This document shows positions 1-6,335 of a DNA stretch of 10,557 nt, one piece after another (position 1 is the first letter of the stretch; every line of letters begins with the position of its first letter). Under the pieces are notes generated by a model, which made no database searches, was not told the origin of the DNA, and saw only the letters and a list, made by a program, of their open reading frames with translations. Both the position numbers and the translations under genes were made by a program. Source of the DNA: Nitrospiraceae bacterium (GTDB lineage: Bacteria; Nitrospirota; Nitrospiria; Nitrospirales; UBA8639); NCBI GenBank assembly GCA_003523945.1, contig DOFS01000072.1, forward strand, positions 1 to 10,557, read 5' to 3'.

Positions 1-242
1 ACGTGAGCGGCGGCTGGGGAGTGTAAAAAATTGAAGAAAGCATTAATTCAGGATAGAGTTCCGATGAAGGATGTCGGAGATGACAAGAAACCCGGGGACT
101 GGCAGATTCTCCCTTAATCCTCTTTTACCACCCGCCCCGTCCTTCGCAACTTTATTTGGTTTCCATAGACCTATTTAACCCGTTTTTTGAAGGAAATTGC
201 CTTTTTTTAAAAAAGAAAAGCCCTTGAAAAATCGAAAGGGTA

Positions 243-287
243 GGCATACAATGCCGCCGTTTACCACTCTCAATCATTTGTAAACGG
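243..287. repeat. Two adjacent inverted repeats
   Basis: GGCAT-ACA-ATGCC (243-255) is immediately followed by CCGTTTAC (257-264) and its exact reverse complement GTAAACGG (280-287), separated by 15 bases. The 8-bp pair could be a hairpin or a spaced operator. There is no T-run after either, so they do not look like simple intrinsic terminators on the plus strand. Confidence 0.5.
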
Positions 288-368
288 GAGAGATCTATCG
301 AAGAAAGTTGTTAGCCACGTCACCCATCACACTCAGTCGGAATACAGGTTGGAGGCCTCACACGAACA

Positions 369-383
369 GTAGGAAGATCCTAC
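369..383. repeat. Short perfect hairpin
   Basis: GTAGGA (369-374) and TCCTAC (378-383) are exact reverse complements around a 3-base AGA loop. It lies in the non-coding left region, and no T-tract follows. Function is unknown. Confidence 0.45.
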
Positions 384-605
384 AGAGAAGGGAGGCAGCA
401 CAAAAGAAGATTCTCAGCCGAAACAACAGAAGCGGCGCGGGGGAATGGTGAAGCGGAGTGCGTACCGAGAAGTATGGCATAGCAGAATCCGCCAAGGGGT
501 TTTCCCAATCCGGTTCGGAACGACGGGATGAGTATTCTTACAGGGTAGGTTGATGATGACAGGGCAGACGGCACCTTTCCTATTTGACTAATGAATGTTA
601 ATGAT

Positions 606-614
606 TTATCCACA
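606..614 (+). other. Perfect DnaA-box-like nonamer
   Basis: TTATCCACA matches the classical DnaA box exactly. Related one- or two-mismatch copies occur at 858-866 (TTATCCAAA), 917-925 (minus strand, TTATCCAGT) and 1165-1173 (minus strand, TTATCCAGA). A single match can be chance, and no replication gene is present in the window, so an origin is not claimed. Confidence 0.35.
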
Positions 615-633
615 GACCTCTGCCGCTGTTTCT

Positions 634-656
634 GATTGATTAATCATTTATCAATC
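634..656. repeat. Nested palindrome, possible operator
   Basis: GATTGAT (634-640) and ATCAATC (650-656) are exact inverted repeats separated by nine bases. Overlapping the left arm is a perfect 10-bp palindrome, TGATTAATCA (637-646). AT-rich dyads of this size are typical of helix-turn-helix regulator sites, but no regulator gene is in view. Confidence 0.4.
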
Positions 657-858
657 TCCGCCCGAGCAGGGAACATTCTTCCGTTCATTTTCTGGATCAC
701 TTCCGAATTCAACCTTCGTATTGACCTGTCTTTCACCATTGATTTTGTGCTTCTATTTTCTTGTCAGGTTTAAGGTTTCTTTCCCTCCGCGCACCGTTTA
801 GCGCATTTCCATTCGTCTGGTCTGAGCATCTAAAACAACGATTCCTACAACCTTTTGT

Positions 859-893
859 TATCCAAAAAGATACACATGGTATCTAATTGGATA
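859..893. repeat. 35-bp extended imperfect palindrome
   Basis: The arms are TATCC-AAAA-AGATAC and GTATCT-AATT-GGATA around the 5-base centre ACATG. Thirteen of fifteen arm positions pair. A further GGATA copy follows at 920, so GGATA-type blocks recur about every 30-31 bases (859 inverted, 889, 920). This could be a strong hairpin or a cooperative protein-binding site. There is no T-run directly after it, so an intrinsic terminator is less likely. Confidence 0.55.
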
Positions 894-1230
894 CGAACTA
901 ATATTTTCCTTTAAAAACTGGATAATCAAAATGAGTGAAGAAAATTTCAAATTTAAATATTTTTTCAATGGGTTCAATCTCACCGTGAGGTTTGAGCAGA
1001 CTGAAGCAATATGAAATTAAGTCGAGGACTTACTTTTGCAGCTACTCGAAAATCAGGCAGGAATCCTTGGTGAGAAGGACATGTTCATCAAGCCCGATAC
1101 CTTCTGTCGGATGTTTCCATTGGAGGCTACCGAATGTTCGGCCTGAGTAGACCCTCCTTGTGGCTCTGGATAATTGCGGATTTCTTCATGATCTTGGTAA
1201 CGGACATTCTCAATGATGACTTGACCTGAG

Positions 1231-1584
1231 CGGAAACGGCGTCGGTTCCTACCGATCGCACTCCTAAGCATGCATGCCGATCTCGAGGATGTGAAGGAAG
1301 AAATGAAATTCATTCAGGCAGAGTCGGTGAGCATTGCCATAGTCCACGAACTGCCCATTTCGGAATCCCCTCCACCATTCTTCCTTCACGAAAGCTCCAG
1401 TCAAAAACGATTGTTAACCTCTCGGTCGCCCGAACTTGCAAAGGCAAGAGGGAGTCGTGGCCCTTTCCGTTCCTCCAAAATCTTTAAGCGAAAACAATAT
1501 AGTGATAGCCCCATCAAAATATGCTTGATTAAGAAGGTTTTAAAAAAAAGTGGGAGACAGAGAATGCAGTTAGTTAGTCCTTAG
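1231..1584 (+). pseudogene. Decayed N-terminal fragment of a TonB-dependent receptor
   Basis: The frame that is open from about 1225 reads a basic then hydrophobic stretch (RRRFLPIALLSMHA) that looks like part of a signal peptide. An acidic segment follows, ungapped against residues 45-75 of the intact receptor at 2701: 16 of 31 residues are identical, including VSIA, HE and PIS. After codon 34 (near 1371) the similarity is lost. The rest of the frame to the stop at 1584 is basic, low-similarity sequence, and the plug and barrel are missing. The first ATG is at 1270, with no good ribosome binding site. I infer a truncated, decayed duplicate of the downstream receptor rather than a functional 104-residue protein. 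The upper part of the fragment is the better supported. Confidence 0.65.
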
Positions 1585-1605
1585 AAATCCCCTCCGGTGA
1601 GGCGA

Positions 1606-2541
1606 ATGTTTACTGTAATGGGAACGACGGGCAAGAAATCGCTTTACGAAAGCCTACTCAATGGCCACGGAAAGTTGAGGAAGCCTGGCGCAACCACGTA
1701 TTTACGGCCAAGAACAAGAGAAATAGAGCAAAGGGAATTACTTAGCGAGTTTTCCTCTGTCGATGGGGCGGATGATCCCCAAAGCTTGATTCGGTTTCTT
1801 GATCAGACAACCGGCAATCCGCAATATCGGGCCAGCCAGCAGGCACTCATACAGATGTTCAGTCCCGGAAAAGGGGCTCGGCTCTTAGACGTGGGATGCG
1901 GAATAGGCCATGATGCCTTCGCGTTAGGAGAGACGGTCGGGAATAAAGGCCAAGTCATCGGGATCGATGCCAGCCAACTCCTACTCAACGAAGCCAGGAA
2001 ACGGGCGAAAGAACTGCCCATCAATGTGGAATTTTTCCTGGGGAACGCGCAGCAACTTGAGTTTCCCGATCGCACTTTTGACGGATGCTGGGCCAGCCGT
2101 GTGTTCATGCATCTTCCCAACCCTCCAAAGGCCGCACGGGAGATGTTTCGCGTCCTCAAATCCGGCGGAACAATTCTCTCGCTGGAAGCCGACTGGGACA
2201 CTCTGGTCATCACCACCGGCAGTGCCAGGCGAAGCACCATGCTCCGCAGACTCCTTCAAAACAGTATTCGGCATCCGGGAATGGGACACGCCCTTCCGGT
2301 GATCTTTAAAGAAGCCGGATTCAGGGACATCGCAGTGGGGGCAGGAACCTATGTATTTTCCGACTTGGCCCAGGCCAACCTAGCCTGGAGGATCGTGCCG
2401 ACCGTGGCCCTTGCCGTGAAGGCAGGCAAACTTTCTGGCCAAAAGGCAGAAACCTTATTGCAGGAATTGGCAGAGGATAATACGGCAGGGAAATTTTTCG
2501 GGGCGGCAACCGGATTTTATATTATGGGGATTAGGCCATGA
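1606..2541 (+). CDS. Class I SAM-dependent methyltransferase
   Basis: This is a Rossmann-fold methyltransferase of the Methyltransf_11/25 type. Motif I is LLDVGCGIG, followed by the ribose-binding acidic residue in VIGID. Next come EFFLGNAQQLEFPD (motif II region) and the typical F-D-G-C-W-A-S-R-V-F-M-H-L stretch with REMFRVLKSGG (motif III). These show SAM binding. The substrate cannot be told from sequence; the C-terminal 110 residues would form the acceptor site, and no transmembrane segment is seen. A GTG at 1597 and an ATG at 1618 are alternative starts. ATG 1606 has GGTGAGG just upstream, though close. The gene lies 21 bases after the receptor fragment and 159 bases before the intact receptor, on the same strand. 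It may or may not modify the peptide made by the downstream cluster. Confidence 0.85.
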   Translation: MFTVMGTTGKKSLYESLLNGHGKLRKPGATTYLRPRTREIEQRELLSEFSSVDGADDPQSLIRFLDQTTGNPQYRASQQALIQMFSPGKGARLLDVGCGIGHDAFALGETVGNKGQVIGIDASQLLLNEARKRAKELPINVEFFLGNAQQLEFPDRTFDGCWASRVFMHLPNPPKAAREMFRVLKSGGTILSLEADWDTLVITTGSARRSTMLRRLLQNSIRHPGMGHALPVIFKEAGFRDIAVGAGTYVFSDLAQANLAWRIVPTVALAVKAGKLSGQKAETLLQELAEDNTAGKFFGAATGFYIMGIRP

Positions 2542-2626
2542 AGACGGGGGTAACCAGATTGATAAAACTGGGAAAAGCAGTAAACGGGAACCAAATAATG
2601 GAGGCATCCTATCTTTTATGAAAGCA

Positions 2627-2639
2627 AGGGTCGCACCCT
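2627..2639. repeat. Small hairpin upstream of the receptor gene
   Basis: AGGGT-CGC-ACCCT forms a perfect 5-bp stem with a 3-base loop, about 60 bases before the receptor start. It lies in the 159-base gap after the methyltransferase. There is no T-run after it, so it is not a clear terminator. Confidence 0.3.
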
Positions 2640-2700
2640 GCGGGACACGTTAGGGAAGCGGCTGGGTGACGTAGAATCATGTAAAAACTAACAAAAACGA

Positions 2701-4767
2701 ATGAGTCCAATGAAAAAGCGTTCTAATTACTCCTTATTCTCCGGTCTCATAGGAGGCATACTGTTCTTCTTTGCCAATACTCTCCTGTATGCAGGTTCAG
2801 AAGAACAAAACCAAACGAGTCCGGCAGCCATTGATCTGGACCTCATCAAAGAAGATTTAGAATTCCTCAAAGAAGAAAACGTCAGCATTGCCGCTGCGCA
2901 TGAGCAGCCCATTTCCGATGCCCCATCCAACGTCTATGTTATCACCGCAGAAGACATCAGCCAGTCCGGTGCCGTGGATCTTCCCACCGTCCTCAGGCGT
3001 ATACCCGGTCTGGAGGTCATCCAAATGACAGGAGCCCATTTCGATGTCAGCATGCGCGGGGACAATCAAAACAGAGCCAACAAACTCTTGGTGTTGGTGG
3101 ATGGGCGCTCGATTTACCTGGATCCCCAAGGGGATATGCTATGGAAAGCGATTCCAATAACCTTGCCGGAAATCAAGCAAATCGAAGTACTCAAAGGCCC
3201 CGCTTCGGCGATCTATGGATTCAATGCGTATGATGGCGTCATTAATATCATTACGAAGAGCGCGGAAGAAATGAAGGGGCTCACAGTTCAGGCCGGTGGG
3301 GGCGAATTTTCAACCGCCATGATTTCAGCCATATATGGGGGACGGTTTGAAGATCTCTCCTATCGCATCTCCTATGGCCACGACCAAACCAATGAATGGG
3401 ATGACCGCGATAAGAAAGCGTTCGGGTCAAACAAATTCAACATTGCCACGACCTATGCGCTTCCAGGGGATACCGCGGTGAAACTCTCCGGAGGGTTTTT
3501 AACTTCAAGTCAGTATGATGGGCCGATCGTTGACATAGTCGACATCTCCTCGCAGAAACCTGAGCAGGGGTATGTTAATGCGGCCTACGAGGGAGCCAAC
3601 TATTTTCTCAGGGGATATTGGACCAACCTCCATCAGCCAAGCGACGTTAACGCCTTTTCGCCTCAAATTTCCCCCTTTATAAGTTTCTTTAGTCCCCAAA
3701 ACGGTAGTTCTGAGCAAGTCCTGAATTGGAATAGCTATAACGTGGAGGGTCAGCACCGCCTGGAAATAGGGGCAACCAACCAACTGACCTATGGCTTCAA
3801 TTATCGATACAACAGCACGACCAGCAACTTCCTCTCCGGCTCTAACCATGAAAACCGGCTGGGTCTATACGTGCAAGAGGAATGGGAACCCATTTCGATG
3901 CTTACCGCAGTGGCGGGGCTTCGTTTTGATATGGACACCTATATCAATCCGACATATAGCCCGCGGGGCTCTCTCATTTTCAAACCTTCTGAAAACCATG
4001 CCTTTCGACTGACAGCCGCGATAGCCTACCGCGCTCCCACGATTTTTGAAACGCATACGGACTCACGAGCGAACTTCTTCTTTCCGGGAATTCCCCCATT
4101 TGTTCCTCCATTTACCACGGTGAATTCCTTAACCGGAAACCAGAATCTTAAACCGGAGAAAATCACGTCATATGAGCTTTCTTATCAGGGGTGGTATTTC
4201 AAACACCGTCTCAGAACCCGAGCTTCCCTCTTCCTGAATAATCTTAAAGATCTGATTGCACAAGTACCTGTGGGAAATACCGTAAATCTCACCTTCGACA
4301 ACGCCCCTGGGGAAGCCACCATTAAAGGTGTCGAGGCGGGAGCCGAGTATCTGGCGATGCCCTGGCTGACAGGCTTTGCAAATTTCTCGTACCAGGATAT
4401 CAGCCAGAGCCTGACAGGCATTGCGAGGCGCGGTGGCCCACAATGGAAAGTCAATGGAGGCCTGCGGGCCGATCTGGACAATGGTCTCAACGGAGAAGCC
4501 GCCGTTCATTTTGTGGGATCCGCCGATTATCCCATCGGCCCAGGCTTCACCATTGTTTCGACGTTTCCCGGCGGTTTTCCCCCGCCGAACGAGAGGGTCG
4601 GTAGCTATACCCTACTCAACCTTCGTGGAGGCTATCGGTTCTGGAGCAATAAGGCCGAATTAGCGGTATCGGTGTTCAATGCCCTGAATGACAAACATAA
4701 AGAAAATCCACTCGGGGAAACAATCAAAAGCCGGGTGCTGTGCTGGCTGACCATTAGGTTACCGTAA
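2701..4767 (+). CDS. TonB-dependent outer-membrane receptor
   Basis: A 688-residue receptor for energised uptake of a siderophore-, cobalamin- or peptide-like ligand across the outer membrane. Residues 4-31 form a signal peptide (basic MKKR, hydrophobic core, likely cleavage after LLYA). Residues 45-70 are an acidic linker with a TonB-box-like segment. The plug runs from about 73 to 187 and carries the hallmarks NVYVITAEDI, LRRIPGLEV, VSMRGDNQ, LLVLVDGRSIY, IEVLKGPASAIYGFNA and GVINIITK. The rest is a beta-barrel with NLKPEKITSYELSYQGW and a final LNLRGGYRFW...VFNALND strand pair. The gene ends in Pro rather than the usual terminal aromatic. ATG 2710 is an equally plausible start; neither has a clear ribosome binding site. 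A decayed relative lies at 1231. The ligand is not identifiable. Resemblance to Nitrospirota receptors is from memory. Confidence 0.93.
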   Translation: MSPMKKRSNYSLFSGLIGGILFFFANTLLYAGSEEQNQTSPAAIDLDLIKEDLEFLKEENVSIAAAHEQPISDAPSNVYVITAEDISQSGAVDLPTVLRRIPGLEVIQMTGAHFDVSMRGDNQNRANKLLVLVDGRSIYLDPQGDMLWKAIPITLPEIKQIEVLKGPASAIYGFNAYDGVINIITKSAEEMKGLTVQAGGGEFSTAMISAIYGGRFEDLSYRISYGHDQTNEWDDRDKKAFGSNKFNIATTYALPGDTAVKLSGGFLTSSQYDGPIVDIVDISSQKPEQGYVNAAYEGANYFLRGYWTNLHQPSDVNAFSPQISPFISFFSPQNGSSEQVLNWNSYNVEGQHRLEIGATNQLTYGFNYRYNSTTSNFLSGSNHENRLGLYVQEEWEPISMLTAVAGLRFDMDTYINPTYSPRGSLIFKPSENHAFRLTAAIAYRAPTIFETHTDSRANFFFPGIPPFVPPFTTVNSLTGNQNLKPEKITSYELSYQGWYFKHRLRTRASLFLNNLKDLIAQVPVGNTVNLTFDNAPGEATIKGVEAGAEYLAMPWLTGFANFSYQDISQSLTGIARRGGPQWKVNGGLRADLDNGLNGEAAVHFVGSADYPIGPGFTIVSTFPGGFPPPNERVGSYTLLNLRGGYRFWSNKAELAVSVFNALNDKHKENPLGETIKSRVLCWLTIRLP

Positions 4768-4932
4768 TTATCAAGGTGGTGAGGGCTGCAAAAAGGTATC
4801 AAAAATTATTGAGGGATGTTGAGTGAGTCTGTAACACAAAAAATTTTCAGCAAAAATTGTTGGTTAATAATCAATCGCGGTCAGGCGGCCTCAAAGGGCC
4901 TAAAATTAAACCATTAATTAAGGAGGTGTGAG
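4768..4932 (+). other. AT-rich intergenic leader before the peptide gene
   Basis: This 165-base gap separates the receptor from the peptide operon and is the natural place for its promoter. It holds AT-rich blocks, a small GGCC-TCAAAG-GGCC dyad at 4887-4900 and a TTAATTAA palindrome at 4914-4921 abutting the ribosome binding site. I could not pick a convincing -35/-10 pair, so no promoter is called. Confidence 0.4.
4921..4927 (+). promoter_or_regulatory. Strong Shine-Dalgarno site of the precursor peptide gene
   Basis: AGGAGGT lies five bases before ATG 4933 and is the best ribosome binding site in the window. It fixes the start of the small gene and suggests the peptide is made in larger amounts than the enzymes behind it. 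Confidence 0.85.
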
Positions 4933-5268
4933 ATGGCAGGAGATCCCACAAACAAAGCAGACAGAAATAAAAAAGCTTTTACGGCCCCAGGTGGAAATCC
5001 GGCAGGGGAAGTTACAGAGGATAACTGTGCTCAGGCAGGGCTCCATGATCCAGCGACTTGGGCAAAGGTCAAAAATATTACGGTGCGAGATTTGATGACG
5101 TTATCGTACTTCCACGAAAGAACGGCCCCTTTTGGAAAAATGCCAGTTGGCCTAGAAACTCCAGAGGGAGCAGCCATCATTAGTGCCTTGGCACTCCATA
5201 CAGGAATGAACTATCACCATATGGAACATGGGGAGGGCTTCAATGCCTGTTGCTCATGCCTCGGATGA
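4933..5268 (+). CDS. Putative LAP/TOMM precursor peptide with Cys-rich C-terminal core
   Basis: A 111-residue peptide that I do not recognise by name, called a precursor from its position and shape. It is the first gene of a run encoding an E1-like leader-binding protein, YcaO and a SagB-type dehydrogenase. It has an unusually strong ribosome binding site. The body (1-100) is hydrophilic at the start, then has a helix-prone leader-like part (VRDLMTLSYF) and an Ala-rich stretch (GAAIISALALHTG). The tail is His-His-Met-Glu-His at 95-99, then GEGFNACCSCLG. C106, C107, S108 and C109 are the probable heterocyclisation sites; the only other Cys is C32. No signal peptide is present. The leader is long for a LAP precursor, and no double-Gly site obviously marks cleavage. 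Its stop overlaps the start of the next gene (ATGA), which suggests coupled translation. Confidence 0.75.
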   Translation: MAGDPTNKADRNKKAFTAPGGNPAGEVTEDNCAQAGLHDPATWAKVKNITVRDLMTLSYFHERTAPFGKMPVGLETPEGAAIISALALHTGMNYHHMEHGEGFNACCSCLG

Positions 5269-6335
5269 AGTTGAAGGCATTACCGATCCAAATCATTAGA
5301 CTGGAGGATGGCATCCTCCTTAAGCGAGGGTGTACGGAGGTCAAGGTGCCCGATGATGGCTCCATTGGGATGGTGGCGCGCGTCCTGACCCTTGCTGGTC
5401 AGAACGGCGTCACTCGTGAAGAGATCTCCAATCAATTCAGCCCTGATGAGCATCAAGCTGCAGAAAATCTCATTGACCTGTTACTCGCTGGGCACCTTTT
5501 GGTGCCTAGCGAGATAACTGAACCTGCCCTCAAGATTCCCGAAAGCTCGTTAGACATTTTTTATTGGCATTTTGGGGTTTCAGCTGATCAAGCCGCCACT
5601 CGACTGAACATGCGAAAACTCGTCATCATGGGGGTGAACAGCATTTCCCGGCACCTCGTTTCCTCCTTCACCGACTCAGGAGTAGAAAATTTTCAGGTGG
5701 TAGATGACCCCTGGATGCGAAATCCTGACCTGTTTGATGATGGGGGTAATTTGTTGGAGGGAAGGTGGTCTCCCAACATCAGCGAACCTGTGAAGCTGAG
5801 TGACTGGGAAAAACAAATCGATCCCTTGTCGGTAAATTGCATCATTGCCTGCTCTGACTTGGGAACCCATCAGGGCATACGGGATTGCAATGCGTTCTGT
5901 GTCAAAAACCGCTGCCACTTTCTCCCTGTGGTCCTCCAGGACTTGATCGGGTATGTGGGGCCGTTGGTGGTCCCGGGCGAAACCGCTTGTTATGAATGTC
6001 TTCGCCAACGCCAGAATGCTCACATGAAAGATCCGGGAGTCGAGCGTGCATCAGAAATCATTACATCAACTGGTCGAAAAGCTGTTGGTTTTCATCCCTC
6101 CATGCCTTCAGTCCTGGGGGAGATTGCGTCTTTCGAGCTGACGAGGCTGTATAGCGATGCCCTTCCCTTTCGGAATATTGGCACCCAAATCCAGGTCAAT
6201 CTATTGACATCCGAAATGATGAAAAGAAAAGTCCTTAAAGTTCCAAGATGTGCTGTCTGCAGCCCCCTGGCCATTCGATCCTCTACGACCTCTTACAAAT
6301 CAAACTTCTCACCACGCGGAGGAAGGGCCAATTGA
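5265..6335 (+). CDS. E1-like (ocin-ThiF/SagC-type) TOMM leader-binding cyclodehydratase subunit
   Basis: 356 residues. The N-terminal 80 residues (IQIIRLEDGILLKRG to AGHLLVPS) look like the winged-helix RiPP recognition element that binds the precursor leader. The rest is a ThiF/E1-like domain: a beta strand (LVIMGVN) starts the nucleotide fold, and two CxxC pairs, C242/C245 (ACYEC) and C329/C332 (RCAVC), form the expected structural zinc site. The usual GxGxxG loop is replaced by GVNSIS, so it is unlikely to bind ATP itself. This fits known TOMM C-proteins, which dock the peptide while YcaO uses ATP. ATG 5265 overlaps the stop of the precursor gene (ATGA). TTG 5250 and ATG 5256 are possible earlier starts, with GGGGAGGG at 5230-5237 upstream. 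The assignment is strong as a family, tentative in the start. Confidence 0.87.
   Translation: MKLKALPIQIIRLEDGILLKRGCTEVKVPDDGSIGMVARVLTLAGQNGVTREEISNQFSPDEHQAAENLIDLLLAGHLLVPSEITEPALKIPESSLDIFYWHFGVSADQAATRLNMRKLVIMGVNSISRHLVSSFTDSGVENFQVVDDPWMRNPDLFDDGGNLLEGRWSPNISEPVKLSDWEKQIDPLSVNCIIACSDLGTHQGIRDCNAFCVKNRCHFLPVVLQDLIGYVGPLVVPGETACYECLRQRQNAHMKDPGVERASEIITSTGRKAVGFHPSMPSVLGEIASFELTRLYSDALPFRNIGTQIQVNLLTSEMMKRKVLKVPRCAVCSPLAIRSSTTSYKSNFSPRGGRAN
6318..6322 (+). promoter_or_regulatory. Ribosome binding site supporting a TTG start for YcaO
   Basis: GGAGG lies nine bases before TTG 6332. That TTG overlaps the stop of the previous gene in the form TTGA. This spacing argues against the upstream ATG at 6248, which would overlap the previous gene by 88 bases. 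Confidence 0.65.

Larger units (their letters stand above)
1..1230. other. Long non-coding, repeat-bearing region
   Basis: I see no convincing gene here on either strand. Open frames are short, lack ribosome binding sites and have no family resemblance. The stretch is AT-rich in places and carries a series of inverted repeats: 243-255, 257-287, 369-383, 634-656 and the large one at 859-893. It also carries four TTATCCA motifs, at 606, 858, 919 (minus) and 1167 (minus). Since the next gene-like sequence on the plus strand is a decayed receptor fragment, part of this region may be the degenerate remains of older genes. It could also hold regulatory or structured-RNA elements for genes to the right. 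No tRNA or rRNA was recognised. Confidence 0.55.

Noticed and set aside
313..351. Partial likeness to the 3' part of a cobalamin riboswitch (AGCCAC then AGTCGGAATACAGG)
   Set aside because: The spacing between the blocks is wrong and the conserved upstream core is missing. No B12 gene follows; the similarity is probably chance.
380..613. 77-codon minus-strand frame
   Set aside because: It has no family likeness or ribosome binding site, and it contains a hairpin edge and a DnaA-like box; it is probably a chance open frame.
931..1073. Two tiny frames joined by ATGA (27 and 20 codons)
   Set aside because: Neither has a ribosome binding site, a recognisable motif or biased codon use; they lie in a region with no other coding signal.
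1053..1313. 86-codon minus-strand frame
   Set aside because: It overlaps the receptor fragment on the other strand, and its sequence resembles no family I know.
2645..2700. TTAGGGAAG...GGGTGAC stretch resembling the 5' part of a cobalamin riboswitch before a TonB receptor
   Set aside because: Only about 40 bases remain before the start codon, so the rest of the aptamer cannot fit.
6248..6331. Earlier ATG start for ycaO
   Set aside because: The extra 28 residues overlap the previous gene and resemble no YcaO N-terminus; TTG 6332 has a well-spaced ribosome binding site.
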